Part shown: positions 5,874 through 15,007 of the stretch, piece by piece | Layout: each line of letters starts with the position of its first letter | Position numbering within the stretch: position 1 is the stretch's first letter | NCBI GenBank assembly: GCA_964591295.1 | Contig: CAZQAG010000005.1 | Location: 1-64,000, forward strand | Source: VAXT01 sp964591295 | Lineage (GTDB): Bacteria; Actinomycetota; Thermoleophilia; Gaiellales; Gaiellaceae | Length of the DNA stretch: 64,000 nt | Direction of reading: 5' to 3' | Made by a program: the position numbers and the translations under genes | Notes under the pieces: generated by a model | Database searches by the model: none | The model's input: the letters and a program-made list of their open reading frames with translations, nothing else | What the model was told of the DNA's origin: nothing

Positions 5874-8399
5874 ATGCGTACCACCGCAGAGCTTCGCGAG
5901 GGCTACCTCTCGTTCTTCGAGTCGAAGGGCCACGAGCGGCATCCATCCGGATCGCTCGTCCCTCCCGACTGGGACCATTCGACGCTCCTGAACAGCGCCG
6001 GCATGCAGCCGCTGATGCCGTACTTCCTGGGTCGTATGGAACCGCCGGCGCCGCTCCTGGCCACGTCACAGAAGGTCTTTCGAACCCCGGACATCGACGA
6101 GGTCGGGCTTGACGGCTACCACCTCACGTTCTTCGAGATGCTGGGCAACTTCTCGTTCGGCCAGTACTTCAAGGAAGGCGCGATCGAGTTCGCCTGGGAG
6201 TTCGTCTTCGACCACATGAAGATCGACCCAGACCTCTTCTGGGTCACGGTCTTCGCCGGCGATCCGGAGCTCGGGCTGGGCGAGGACGAGGAGGCGGTAC
6301 GGCTCTGGGAGAAGATCGGGATGCCGCCCGAGCGCATCGTCCGCCTCGACCGCTCACACAATTTCTGGTCGGTCGGCGGCCCCGGGCCGTGCGGGCCCGA
6401 CACCGAGCTCTTCTACGACCGTGGCGAGGCACTTGGCTGCGGGCGTCCGGAGTGCGGCCCGGGCTGCACGTGCGAGCGGTACCTCGAGTTCTGGAACCTC
6501 GTCTTCATGGAGTTCGAACTGCACGCCGACGGCACCGTCACGCCGCTCCCGAAGCAGAACGTCGACACCGGCATGGGCCTCGAGCGTACGGCTGCGATGC
6601 TCCAGGGCGTCGTCTCTGTCTACGAGACGGACGGCTATCAGTCGATCATGGACTGGATCGCGGGGGAGAGCGGCGTCGCCTTCGGCGAATCGGAGAAGGC
6701 GACGAAGGCACACCGGATCCTGGCCGACCACGGGCGCGGGATGACGTTTCTGGTCGGCGATGGCGTCCTGCCGTCGAACGAGGGCCGCGGCTATGTCCTG
6801 CGTCGGATCATCCGCCGCGCCGTTCAGCAGGCGCGGACGATCGGCCTCGACGACCTCTGGCGCGTCACCGACGTGGTCGCGGAGCAGATGGGCCCGTGGT
6901 ACCCCGAGCTCGTCGAGCACCGGGGCCGGATCCAGGAGATCGTCCGGGCCGAGGAGGAGCGCTTCTCGCAGACGCTCGAACGCGGTCTCAAGCTCTTCGA
7001 GGAGGTCGCCACCAAGGGAGCGATCTCGGGCGACGACGCCTTTCTGCTCCACGACACGTACGGCTTTCCGCTCGAGCTGACGCGTGAGCTTGCACTGGAG
7101 CGAGGCATGGCCATCGACGAGGAGACGTTCACGCGCTTGATGAGCGACCAGCGTGCTCGCTCTCGCGCAGGCGCGGGCCGAGAGGAAGCCCGGGCGGCTG
7201 GGTTCGCCGAGAAAGCCGGCTTCCAGACCGAGTTCGTCGGCTACGAGAAGATCGAGGTGCTCACGCAGATTGGCGCGCTCGAGCAGCTCGAGGGCGGCGA
7301 TTTCCTTGCCAAGCTCCGCGAGTCGCCCTTCTACCCGGAGGGTGGCGGGCAGGTGAGCGATAACGGCTTCATCGAGCACGACGAGTCAGGCGCGCGCGCT
7401 GAGCTCGAGGAGGCCTACCGGGTCGGCGACGACCAGGTGCTGCTCTTCCACGGCGATGGCTTCACCGAGGGCGACCGCGTGCGCGCCGTCGTCCCCTGGA
7501 AGGTCCGCTTTCCGACCATGGCCAACCACACAGCGACGCACCTGCTCCACCAGGCTCTTCGCGACGTCCTCGGCGACCACGTCAGCCAGGCGGGCTCCGC
7601 GGTCAGGCCCGACAAGCTGCGGTTCGACTTCACGCACGGACAGGCGCTATCGCCGGACGAGCGAGGCCAGGTCGAGCGGATCGTCAACGAGAAGATCTTC
7701 GAGAACCTGCCGGTGCGGACGTTCGTAACGCCGATCGACGAGGCGCGCAACCTCGGCGCGATGATGCTTTTCGGGGAGCGCTACGGCGATGAGGTCCGCG
7801 TGGTCGAGGTCCCGGGGTTCTCTCGCGAGCTCTGCGGCGGGACCCACGTTCGCCGGACGGCCGAGATCGGGCCGTTCGTCCTCCTCTCCGAGGCATCCGT
7901 TGGCTCCGGCGCGCGGAGGATCGAAGCGGTCACCTCCTCGGATGCGTTCGCCTATCTCCAGGGCAAGGCTCACGAGGCCGAGGAGTTCCGCGGCGAGCTC
8001 GCGCGAGCCCGCAAGGAGGCGAAGAAAGGGCCGAAGGCAGCCGACACCGAGGTCGTGTTCCGCGACGAGTCGGACGGAATCGTGACGGCCGAGGTGAAGG
8101 CGCTCAAGGGGCCCGCGCTGCGAGAGCTCTCCGATCAGATCCGGAAGTCGAAGCAGGCCAACGGGGTGCTGCTCGGTTCCGTTGACGACGGCCGCGCGTA
8201 CCTCGTCGTCAATCTCGACCAGCGAATGGTCGACAAGGGCGCGGACGCCGTCTCGATCGTCAAGGAAGCCGCGAAGAAGATCGACGGCGGTGGGGGCGGA
8301 AAACCGACGCTCGCCGAGGCAGGGGGAAAGAACCCCGCTGGGCTGGCCGATGCCTACGAAGTCGGAAGGAGCGAGATAGCCTCCGCTCTTCGATCGTGA
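5874..8399 (+). CDS. alaS: Alanyl-tRNA synthetase
   Basis: A complete 841-residue class IIc synthetase. It charges tRNA-Ala and edits mischarged Ser or Gly. The N-terminal catalytic domain has the typical opening (FFESKGHERHPSGSLVP and FRTPDIDEVG). The editing domain shows the zinc ligands in NHTATHLLHQAL and CGGTHV. The C-Ala domain ends in GGGGGKPTLAEAGGKN. ATG 5874 is chosen because the protein start matches the family and a -10 box lies at the leaderless distance. Its stop overlaps the GTG of ruvX by four bases, beginning a long co-directional run. Confidence 0.97.
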   Translation: MRTTAELREGYLSFFESKGHERHPSGSLVPPDWDHSTLLNSAGMQPLMPYFLGRMEPPAPLLATSQKVFRTPDIDEVGLDGYHLTFFEMLGNFSFGQYFKEGAIEFAWEFVFDHMKIDPDLFWVTVFAGDPELGLGEDEEAVRLWEKIGMPPERIVRLDRSHNFWSVGGPGPCGPDTELFYDRGEALGCGRPECGPGCTCERYLEFWNLVFMEFELHADGTVTPLPKQNVDTGMGLERTAAMLQGVVSVYETDGYQSIMDWIAGESGVAFGESEKATKAHRILADHGRGMTFLVGDGVLPSNEGRGYVLRRIIRRAVQQARTIGLDDLWRVTDVVAEQMGPWYPELVEHRGRIQEIVRAEEERFSQTLERGLKLFEEVATKGAISGDDAFLLHDTYGFPLELTRELALERGMAIDEETFTRLMSDQRARSRAGAGREEARAAGFAEKAGFQTEFVGYEKIEVLTQIGALEQLEGGDFLAKLRESPFYPEGGGQVSDNGFIEHDESGARAELEEAYRVGDDQVLLFHGDGFTEGDRVRAVVPWKVRFPTMANHTATHLLHQALRDVLGDHVSQAGSAVRPDKLRFDFTHGQALSPDERGQVERIVNEKIFENLPVRTFVTPIDEARNLGAMMLFGERYGDEVRVVEVPGFSRELCGGTHVRRTAEIGPFVLLSEASVGSGARRIEAVTSSDAFAYLQGKAHEAEEFRGELARARKEAKKGPKAADTEVVFRDESDGIVTAEVKALKGPALRELSDQIRKSKQANGVLLGSVDDGRAYLVVNLDQRMVDKGADAVSIVKEAAKKIDGGGGGKPTLAEAGGKNPAGLADAYEVGRSEIASALRS

Positions 8400-8794
8400 A
8401 GGTCCTCGCCCTCGACTACGGCTCTGCGCGCACCGGAGTAGCGGTCTCCGATCCGACGGGGACGGTTGCGCGCCCGGTCGGCGTCGTGGAGCGCGCCAGG
8501 TCCGAGGACGGGCTCGCGCGCCTCGTCGAGCTTGTCCGCGAGCACGAGGCCGAGCGCGTCATCGTCGGCCTGCCGCTGACCCTGGGCGGAGAGCACGGCA
8601 AGCAGGCCGCCGAGACGGAGGCGTTCGTCACGCTTCTGCGCGATGCGATCGACGTTCCGATCGAGAGCTTCGACGAGCGTTTCACGACCGACCTCGCCGA
8701 GCAGGGCGGGGGAGGCAGCCATCCCACCGATGCCCGTGCCGCTGCGCATCTCCTCTCGAGTTATCTGACGTGGTCGAGCCGCGCGTCCCCGTGA
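8396..8794 (+). CDS. ruvX: RuvX/YqgF Holliday-junction resolvase-like nuclease
   Basis: A 132-residue RNase H-fold protein of the YqgF family, thought to process pre-16S rRNA or resolve junctions. The first Asp motif ALDYGSARTGVAVSD is at residues 4-18, followed by IVGLPLTLGG and the late FDERFTT and DARAAAHLL segments, which supply the remaining acidic residues. GTG start overlaps the stop of alaS. This alaS-ruvX-mltG order is common in Actinobacteria and Firmicutes. Confidence 0.92.
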   Translation: MKVLALDYGSARTGVAVSDPTGTVARPVGVVERARSEDGLARLVELVREHEAERVIVGLPLTLGGEHGKQAAETEAFVTLLRDAIDVPIESFDERFTTDLAEQGGGGSHPTDARAAAHLLSSYLTWSSRASP

Positions 8795-9702
8795 GCTCAT
8801 CGGAGCCGCCGCGCCGGCGGCCGCGTCCTTCGAAGAGCCAGATTGCGACGAGGCGGGCGATCGCACTCGTCCTGCTCGCGGGCGGGCTCGGTCTGGCCGT
8901 CTGGCTCGTGACGGTCGGCGTCGGGGGCATCAGCGCCAGCGACGAGAAGAAGACTGCGCCCACGGTCCCGGTCGCGCCGCCCGCGCTGAAGATCATCTTC
9001 CCCGAGGGCTTCACCCGCGCTCAGATGGCCGAGCGGATTCGCGCGGTGAACGAGATCGCAAGGGAGAAGCGCAAGATCAATCCCCGGCTCTCGGCGCAGG
9101 CCTACCTCAGCGCAACTGCAAACTCCCTGACACCCGGTAAGTTCGCCCGCGACGGGAAGCGGCGGGCGCTGGAAGGCTTCCTCTTCCCGGCGACTTACGA
9201 GTTCGAGCCGCGGACGACGTCCCGGCAACTCGTCACGCGGCAGCTCGACTCTTTTCGAGCCAACTGGTCGAAGGTGGATCTCGCCTACGCGGCGTCGCGG
9301 AACCTCACCCCGTATGACGTCCTGATCATCGCCTCGATGATCGAGAAAGAGGTGATCGCGCCCGACGAGCGCGCCCTGGTCTCGGCGGTGATCTACAACC
9401 GTCTCAAGGCTGGAATGGTGCTGGGCATCGATGCCACGACTCGCTACGGCTTCAACGTGCCGCCGACAGAGTCGCTCACGAATTCACAGCTGGAGAGCTT
9501 TCACCCCTACAACACTCGTCGGGTCGCGGGCCTGCCGCCGACTCCGATTGCCAACCCGGGCCTCGCGTCGATGCAGGCGGCGGCGCACCCCGCCAAGACG
9601 GACTACCTCTTCTTCGTGCGCAAGCCGGACAAGGTCCACCACTTCTTCACGGCAAGCGAGAGCGAGTTCGAGAACTACAAGAACGCGCACGGCTACGGAT
9701 GA
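8770..9702 (+). CDS. mltG: Endolytic murein transglycosylase MltG
   Basis: A 310-residue membrane protein that cuts nascent glycan strands. A basic cytoplasmic tail rich in Arg and Pro (1-30) leads to one transmembrane helix (about 34-53), an outer LysM-like region and the YceG catalytic domain. The catalytic Glu lies in IASMIEKEV, with VSAVIYNRLK, LGIDATTRYG and the closing HPAKTDYLFFV typical of the family. GTG start overlaps ruvX by 25 bases, and the stop overlaps the ATG of aroE. No anomaly seen. Confidence 0.93.
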   Translation: MVEPRVPVSSSEPPRRRPRPSKSQIATRRAIALVLLAGGLGLAVWLVTVGVGGISASDEKKTAPTVPVAPPALKIIFPEGFTRAQMAERIRAVNEIAREKRKINPRLSAQAYLSATANSLTPGKFARDGKRRALEGFLFPATYEFEPRTTSRQLVTRQLDSFRANWSKVDLAYAASRNLTPYDVLIIASMIEKEVIAPDERALVSAVIYNRLKAGMVLGIDATTRYGFNVPPTESLTNSQLESFHPYNTRRVAGLPPTPIANPGLASMQAAAHPAKTDYLFFVRKPDKVHHFFTASESEFENYKNAHGYG

Positions 9703-10382
9703 TCTCCGGCGCTACCCGGCTCGTCGGGCTGCTCGGCCACCCGGTCTCGGAGTCGCTCTCGCCGCGAATGCAGAACGCCGCCTTCGCGGCGCGAGGGCTC
9801 GACTGGGCCTACGTGCCCTGTGATGTTGCTCCGGAAGGTTTCGAGGCTGCGGTCCGCGGTCTCGCAGCGGCCGGCTTCGCGGGAGCGAACGTGACTACGC
9901 CGCACAAGGCTGCAGCCGCGGCGCTGGCCGAGACAGATCTCATATCCGTGAACACGCTCGTCTTCGAGGACGACCGGATCCTCGGTTATTCGACCGACGC
10001 CGCCGTGCTCGCCGACCTGTCGGCCGAGCGGCCGGCCGTGCTCGGCGACGGCGGAGCTGCGGCGGCATTCCGCGAAGCCTTGCCGCACGCGCGGAGCTTT
10101 TCTCGGCAGAGCGAGTGGCCACCCGAAGTGAGCGACGCGGACATCGTCGTCAACGCGACCTCGGAACGGGACGAGATCCTCGTTGACGTGGGCCTCGGGC
10201 ACATGCTCATCGACCTCCCGTATCCGGAAACCGCAACGGCCCGAGCAGCCCGCGAGCAGGGAGCGGAGGTCGTTGGCGGCCTCGAGGTGCTCGTGGCCCA
10301 GGGGGCGGCCTCGTTCGAGCTGTGGACCGGCGTGCCGGCGCCCGTCGAGGTGATGCGGCGCGCCGTAGGCTTGTCGTCGTGA
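9699..10382 (+). CDS. aroE: Shikimate dehydrogenase, short form
   Basis: Reduces 3-dehydroshikimate to shikimate with NADPH. The N-terminal half has GHPVSESLSPRMQNAAF and NVTTPHK, where the Lys is the catalytic residue, then SVNTLV and the shikimate-binding Asp in GYSTDA (GxNTDA in most members). The Rossmann part is unusually compact: at 227 residues it is about 40 shorter than typical AroE, and the glycine loop reads LGDGGAAAAF rather than GAGGAA. Loss of part of the cofactor domain may alter NADP preference. It ends overlapping the GTG of aroC. Confidence 0.9.
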   Translation: MISGATRLVGLLGHPVSESLSPRMQNAAFAARGLDWAYVPCDVAPEGFEAAVRGLAAAGFAGANVTTPHKAAAAALAETDLISVNTLVFEDDRILGYSTDAAVLADLSAERPAVLGDGGAAAAFREALPHARSFSRQSEWPPEVSDADIVVNATSERDEILVDVGLGHMLIDLPYPETATARAAREQGAEVVGGLEVLVAQGAASFELWTGVPAPVEVMRRAVGLSS

Positions 10383-11449
10383 CCCTCGAGCTCACGACTG
10401 CCGGGGAGTCGCACGGCCCGGCGCTCGTCGCGATTCTCACCGGCCTGCCCGCCGGCCTCGTGCTCGAGCGGGAGCGGATCGACGCGGATCTCGCACGGCG
10501 CCAGCAGGGCTACGGGCGCAGCCCCCGGCAGCAGCTCGAGCAGGACCGGGTCGAGGTGCTTGCGGGGCTTCGTCACGGGCGAACGCTCGGGACACCGCTC
10601 GCGCTCGTAGTCTCGAACCGGGACCACGCGAACTGGGAGTGGGGGATGAGCCCCTGGCCGGTCGAGGGCGAGCCTGAAGGCAAGGGGACGAAGCCCGTGA
10701 CGCTGCCTCGGCCCGGACACGCGGATCTCGCAGGCGCCCTGAAGTACGGCCTCTCCGACACGCGGGACGCCCTCGAGCGGGCCAGCGCCCGGCAGACGGC
10801 GCTGACCGTGGCGGCCGGCGCGGTTGCCAAGGCACTGCTCGAGCCGATCGGCGTCGAGGTTGAGGGCTCGGTGCTCGAGATGGGAGACGTCGACGAGGCA
10901 AAGGCAGATCGAGACACCGTCGGCGGCCTCATCGAGGTGCGCGCTCGGGGAGTCCCACCCGGCCTTGGCTCGTATGCCACGAAAGAAGGCCGGCTCGACG
11001 CGAGGCTCGCCGCAGCAGTGATGGGGATCCAGGCGGTGAAGGGAGTCGAGATCGGCGACGGTTTCGAGCTCGCCAAGAGGCGGGGCTCCGCGGCCCATGA
11101 CGAGATCTTCCGAGACGAGCGGGGTCTCTACCGCGAGACGAACCACGCCGGGGGGATCGAGGGCGGCGTCTCGAATGGCGAGGAGATCGTCGTTCGCGCG
11201 GCGATGAAGCCGCTCCCGACCCTGATGCGTCCGCTGCGCTCTGTCGACCTCGACACCGGTGAGCCCGCCGAAGCGCTCGTCGAGCGAAGCGACGTCGCGG
11301 CCGTCGAAGCGCTCTCCGTGGTCGCTGAGGCATCGGTCGCGTTCGAGCTGGCCCGGGCGGCTCGGGAGAAGTTCGGCGGCGACTCGCTGGCGGATTTCGC
11401 CGGGGCGCACAAGGCCTACCTGGAGCGCATCGATTGGCAGCCCCGCTAG
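10379..11449 (+). CDS. aroC: Chorismate synthase
   Basis: Converts EPSP to chorismate with reduced FMN, the last common step of aromatic synthesis. The 356-residue protein has the N-terminal signature TTAGESHGPAL, then RRQQGYGRSPRQ, PRPGHADLAG, ERASARQTA and the C-terminal RVPTLM-equivalent PLPTLMRPLRSVD. The start is GTG 10379, which gives the family's usual first residues and overlaps the aroE stop; an upstream open frame is not needed. The next gene, aroK-aroB, overlaps its end. Confidence 0.96.
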   Translation: MTLELTTAGESHGPALVAILTGLPAGLVLERERIDADLARRQQGYGRSPRQQLEQDRVEVLAGLRHGRTLGTPLALVVSNRDHANWEWGMSPWPVEGEPEGKGTKPVTLPRPGHADLAGALKYGLSDTRDALERASARQTALTVAAGAVAKALLEPIGVEVEGSVLEMGDVDEAKADRDTVGGLIEVRARGVPPGLGSYATKEGRLDARLAAAVMGIQAVKGVEIGDGFELAKRRGSAAHDEIFRDERGLYRETNHAGGIEGGVSNGEEIVVRAAMKPLPTLMRPLRSVDLDTGEPAEALVERSDVAAVEALSVVAEASVAFELARAAREKFGGDSLADFAGAHKAYLERIDWQPR

Positions 11450-12858
11450 ACCGGCACCTCGCTCTGATCGGTTTCATGGGCGCCGGCAAGTCGAAGCTCG
11501 GCGCGGAGCTGGCGCTGCGCCTGGGCAGGCCGTTCGTCGATCTCGACCGTGAGATCGAGAGAGCGAGCGGCCGAACGATTCCCGATCTCTTCGTCGCCGG
11601 CGGGGAGCCGGCCTTTCGGGTAGTCGAGGCCGAAGCCGCCCGCCGCGAGCTCCGGCGCGACGAGCCGGCGGTGATCGCGCTCGGTGGGGGAGCCGTCGAG
11701 ACGGACGCGATCGTGAGCGATCTGCGCGCCCGGGCCGTCAGTGTCCTCCTCGAGATCGACGCTGACGAGGCCTGGCGCAGGATCGGAAGAAGCGGAAGGC
11801 CGCTCGCGGCGGACGAAGGCTCGTTCCGCGCTCTCCACGAACGCCGAGCGCCGATCTACCGCGAGGTCGCAGACGCGGTCGCCGGCGACTCCGACGATGC
11901 GGTTCTCGCGGCTGGGGGAGTGCGAGTGGAGCTCGGTGGGATCGAGCGGCTCGGATCGGGGCTGGGTGAGGGGCCTGTCGCTCTCGTCACCGACGCGCAC
12001 GTCGCCGACATCCACGGGCCGGTCGCCCAACTGGCGCTCGGCTCACGGCTCTCAGGGACCCACGAGCTCCCCGCCGGCGAGGAAGCGAAGACGCTCGAGG
12101 CCGTCGAACGGCTCTGGCGTGGACTGCGCCTTCCCCGCGCGGGCACTCTCGTCGCGCTCGGCGGCGGCTCGGTCACGGACGCTGCTGGGTTCGCAGCCGC
12201 GACCTACCTGCGCGGCATTCCGTGGGTCTCCGTGCCGACCACCCTCGTCGGGCAGGTTGACGCGGGCATCGGCGGCAAGACCGCGATCGACCTCGCAGAG
12301 GGGAAGAACCTGGTCGGCGCCTTTCACTGGCCCTCCCAGACGGTCATCGACCCCGGACTGCTCGGGACGCTTCCACCCGAGGAGCGCTCCGAAGGCATGG
12401 CGGAGGTCGTCAAGACCGGCCTCCTCGCCGGCGAGTCGCTCTGGGAGCTCCCGGAGCGGGAGCTCGTCCGCCGCAGCGCGGCGTACAAGACCGCGATCTG
12501 CATCCGCGATCCGTACGACCAGTCCGAGCGGAAGGCGCTCAACCTCGGGCACACGTTCGCGCATGCGCTCGAGGCGGCATCCGACTATCGCCTGCGCCAC
12601 GGCGAGGCAGTCGCGCTCGGCTTGCTCGCGGCTCTTCGCCTCTCGGGCCTGCCCACAGACGTCGTCGAGGACGTCCTCTCACCGAAGCCGGCCCGCGTCG
12701 ATCCCGAGCGCGCCTGGGCCGCGCTCGGCCGCGACAAGAAGACCGCGAACGGACGTCCCCGGCTCGTCCTGCTCGAGCGGCCGGGCGTGCCGCGCACCGA
12801 CGTCGAGCTGCCGGAGGCCGACATCCGCGCGGCGCTCGACTCGCTGATCGCGGACTAG
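11434..12858 (+). CDS. aroKB: Fused shikimate kinase / 3-dehydroquinate synthase
   Basis: One 474-residue chain joins two shikimate-pathway enzymes. Residues about 1-160 are shikimate kinase: Walker A GFMGAGKSKLG, shikimate-binding FVDLDREIE and ALGGGAVE, and the lid RPLA. Residues about 170-474 are DHQ synthase: NAD-binding LGGGSVTDAAGF, VPTTLVGQVDAGIGGKT, and the metal-site NLGHTFAHALE and HGEAVALG. The shikimate kinase and synthase steps are not consecutive, so the fusion probably serves co-expression rather than channelling. A TTG start is used, overlapping aroC by 16 bases. AroK-AroB fusions are known in scattered bacteria. Confidence 0.95.
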   Translation: MAAPLDRHLALIGFMGAGKSKLGAELALRLGRPFVDLDREIERASGRTIPDLFVAGGEPAFRVVEAEAARRELRRDEPAVIALGGGAVETDAIVSDLRARAVSVLLEIDADEAWRRIGRSGRPLAADEGSFRALHERRAPIYREVADAVAGDSDDAVLAAGGVRVELGGIERLGSGLGEGPVALVTDAHVADIHGPVAQLALGSRLSGTHELPAGEEAKTLEAVERLWRGLRLPRAGTLVALGGGSVTDAAGFAAATYLRGIPWVSVPTTLVGQVDAGIGGKTAIDLAEGKNLVGAFHWPSQTVIDPGLLGTLPPEERSEGMAEVVKTGLLAGESLWELPERELVRRSAAYKTAICIRDPYDQSERKALNLGHTFAHALEAASDYRLRHGEAVALGLLAALRLSGLPTDVVEDVLSPKPARVDPERAWAALGRDKKTANGRPRLVLLERPGVPRTDVELPEADIRAALDSLIAD

Positions 12859-12861
12859 AGT
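12856..12861 (+). promoter_or_regulatory. -10 box, leaderless start of aroQ
   Basis: TAGAGT with 7 bases to the ATG at 12869; it overlaps the stop codon of aroKB. Confidence 0.45.
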
Positions 12862-12868
12862 GATCCGC

Positions 12869-13297
12869 ATGCGCGTCGACGTCCTGAACGGCGTGAACCT
12901 CGACGTCCTCGAGCGCCGCGACCCGGCGCTCTACGGAGGGCTCTCCCTGCACGAGCTCGAGCAGCGGATCGAAGGCTGGGCGGCGGAGCTCGGTTGCACG
13001 GTCCGCTGCCGTCAGACCAACAGCGAGGGCGAGTACGTCGGCTGGTGCCACGAGGCGCTCGACTGGGCCGAGGGCGTGATCGCGAACCCCGGAGCCTGGA
13101 CCCATTACAGCTACGCGATCCGTGACGCCCTCGAGCTGTTCCCGGGACCGCTCGTCGAGGTCCACCTCTCGAACCCGGAGGAGCGAGAGGAATGGCGCCG
13201 GACCTCTGTCATCGCCGACCTCGCCGCCGAGCGGGTGCTCGGACGCGGGCCGGAGGGCTACCGGGACGCGCTCTCCTTCCTAGCGGAGGCCTCGTGA
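12869..13297 (+). CDS. aroQ: Type II 3-dehydroquinate dehydratase
   Basis: Dehydrates 3-dehydroquinate to 3-dehydroshikimate. The 142-residue protein has the flexible lid and active-site Tyr segment (NGVNLDVLERRDPALYGG), RQTNSEGEYV, the NPGAWTHYSYAIRDAL active-site loop and EVHLSNPEEREEWR with its catalytic His. Type II enzymes form dodecamers. ATG 12869 is chosen because a -10-like TAGAGT stands 7 bases before it; GTG 12860 would add three residues. It completes the aroE-aroC-aroKB-aroQ run and overlaps pepQ by four bases. Confidence 0.94.
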   Translation: MRVDVLNGVNLDVLERRDPALYGGLSLHELEQRIEGWAAELGCTVRCRQTNSEGEYVGWCHEALDWAEGVIANPGAWTHYSYAIRDALELFPGPLVEVHLSNPEEREEWRRTSVIADLAAERVLGRGPEGYRDALSFLAEAS

Positions 13298-14334
13298 ACG
13301 ACCGCGTCGAACGGCTCCGCACCAAGCTCGAGGAGCCGCTGCTCGTCTCCGACCCGGCGAACATCCGCTACCTCTCGGGCCTCGTGAGCTCGAACGCGGC
13401 ATTGCTCGTCGAGCCCGACCGCGTCCAGCTCTATACGGACTACCGGTATGCCGAGAGTGCCCAAGCGGTCGAGGGCGCCGAGTTCGTCGAGGCGAAGCGC
13501 GACCTCTACCAGACCCTCTCGGAGCTGCTCTCCGGCCGCATCGGCTTCGAGGGCACGTCGCTCACCTACGAGCGCTACGCGCGGCTGCACGCCGGAGGAG
13601 TCGACCCCGTTGCCCGGTACGGCCTCGTCGAAGAGCTGCGGGTTGTGAAGGATGAGGACGAGCTGGATTCGATCCGCAGGGCTGCGCAGATCGCGGACAT
13701 CGCTTTCGAGCGCTTCGTCGACGAAGCGGATTTCATCGGCGCAGCGGAGGCCGAGCTCGCCTGGTTGATGGAGCAGTTCCTGCACGACGCAGGCGCCCAC
13801 GGCGTTTCGTTCTCCGTCCTCGTCGCCTCGGGGCCCAACGCAGCCAAGCCCCACACGGTCCCCGGCGAGCGGCGCCTCGAGCGAGGCGAGACCGTGATCG
13901 TCGACTGGGGCTGCATGGTCGACGGCTACGCCTCCGACTGCACGCGCACGCTTGCCACCGGCCCTCTACCGGATGAGCTGAAGCGCGCCTACGAGGTCTG
14001 TCTCGGCGCGCAGCTGGCGGGCCTCGAGGCGGTACGTCCTGGAGCGTCCGGGCCTGGAGTCGACGCGGCCGCGCGCGACCGGATCGACGCAGCCGGCTTC
14101 GGCGAGGCGTTCGGGCACGGGCTCGGCCACGGTGTCGGACTGCTCGTGCACGAGGACCCGCGCCTGGCTCAGGAGTCCCGTCACACGCTCGCGGTTGGCA
14201 ACGTCGTCACGGTCGAGCCGGGCATCTACCTCTCCGGTCTGGGCGGGATCAGGATCGAGGACCTCGTCGTCGTCCAGGACGGCGAGCCGGAGATCCTGAC
14301 GACGTTCACCAAGGATCTGCTCACCGTCGACTAG
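13294..14334 (+). CDS. pepQ: Xaa-Pro aminopeptidase/dipeptidase (M24 family)
   Basis: A cytoplasmic metallopeptidase removing residues next to proline. The 346-residue chain has the creatinase N-domain (PANIRYLSGLVSSNAALLV) and the pita-bread catalytic domain. The five metal ligands are visible: the two Asp in VDWGCMVDGYASDCTRT, His in GHGLGHGVGL, and Glu in VEPGIYL and in GIRIEDLVVV. GTG 13294 is chosen: it has gcggagg 5-11 bases upstream and matches the family's start. The stop codon TAG is part of the -10 box of efp. Confidence 0.94.
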   Translation: MNDRVERLRTKLEEPLLVSDPANIRYLSGLVSSNAALLVEPDRVQLYTDYRYAESAQAVEGAEFVEAKRDLYQTLSELLSGRIGFEGTSLTYERYARLHAGGVDPVARYGLVEELRVVKDEDELDSIRRAAQIADIAFERFVDEADFIGAAEAELAWLMEQFLHDAGAHGVSFSVLVASGPNAAKPHTVPGERRLERGETVIVDWGCMVDGYASDCTRTLATGPLPDELKRAYEVCLGAQLAGLEAVRPGASGPGVDAAARDRIDAAGFGEAFGHGLGHGVGLLVHEDPRLAQESRHTLAVGNVVTVEPGIYLSGLGGIRIEDLVVVQDGEPEILTTFTKDLLTVD

Positions 14335-14337
14335 ATT
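14332..14337 (+). promoter_or_regulatory. -10 box, leaderless start of efp
   Basis: TAGATT, 6 bases, then the ATG of efp; its first three bases are the stop codon of pepQ. Confidence 0.6.
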
Positions 14338-14343
14338 TCGGGC

Positions 14344-14910
14344 ATGGCCGAGACGGTTGGAACAAATCAGTTCAAGAACGGCATGCACATCGAGATCGAG
14401 GGTGGCGTCTGGCGCATCGTCGACTTCCAGCATGTGAAGCCCGGGAAGGGCGGCGCGTTCGTGCGGACCAAGGTGAAGAACATCGACACGGGCGCCGTGG
14501 TCGACAAGACCTTCAGGGCGGGCGAGAAGTTCCAGCGGATGCACACCGAGGTGAAGAACGCCCAGTACCTCTACGACTCCGGAGACGACGTCGTGTTCAT
14601 GGAGGACGAGACGTACGAGCAGTTCTCCCTGCCGCGGAAGACGGTCGCCGAGGATCTCCAGTTCATCCCTCCCTCGTCTCCGGTCCAGGTGCTGACCGTC
14701 GACGGGCGCCCATCGGGGCTGCAGCTTCCTTCTTCGGTCGAGCTGTCGGTCGCGGAGACCGAGCCCGGCGTGAAAGGTGACACGGTCTCGAACGTGACGA
14801 AGCCCGCGAAGCTCGAGACGGGCGCAGTCATCCAGGTGCCACTCTTCGTGGGCACGGGCGACCGCATCAAGGTCGACCCCCGCGAAGGCCGCTACATCTC
14901 GCGCGCTTAG
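14344..14910 (+). CDS. efp: Elongation factor P
   Basis: EF-P binds between the P and E sites and rescues ribosomes stalled on polyproline. The 188-residue protein has the KOW-like N-domain with the modifiable loop KPGKGGAFVRTK, the central OB domain and the C-terminal OB domain ending DRIKVDPREGRYISRA. It is a natural companion for this genome, since several window proteins carry long proline runs (1279-2656). No modification-enzyme gene is adjacent. Two hairpins follow its stop. Confidence 0.97.
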   Translation: MAETVGTNQFKNGMHIEIEGGVWRIVDFQHVKPGKGGAFVRTKVKNIDTGAVVDKTFRAGEKFQRMHTEVKNAQYLYDSGDDVVFMEDETYEQFSLPRKTVAEDLQFIPPSSPVQVLTVDGRPSGLQLPSSVELSVAETEPGVKGDTVSNVTKPAKLETGAVIQVPLFVGTGDRIKVDPREGRYISRA

Positions 14911-14956
14911 GCATCGCTTACGATGCCGCTTGGAGGCTAGGCCGGCTTTTGCCGGC
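14910..14956 (+). terminator. Two hairpins after efp
   Basis: GGCATCG-CTTA-CGATGCC (14910-14927) directly follows the stop, and GCCGGC-TTTT-GCCGGC (14941-14956) comes next. There is no clear T-run, so termination may be weak or these may stabilise the mRNA end. Confidence 0.45.
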
Positions 14957-14994
14957 GTGGCCGTTCTTCCGCAGCGCAGGCAGGGGCGGCGCGT

Positions 14995-15000
14995 TACCCT
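14995..15000 (+). promoter_or_regulatory. -10 box before the carboxyltransferase-AccB gene
   Basis: TACCCT, 7 bases, then GTG 15008, supporting that codon as the start of the next gene. Confidence 0.45.
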
Positions 15001-15007
15001 CTTTTCT

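Noticed and set aside
9986..11410. Long open frame on the - strand opposite aroE and aroC (474 codons)
   Set aside because: High G+C codon bias leaves the opposite strand free of stops. The + strand genes have clear motifs and the - strand translation has none.
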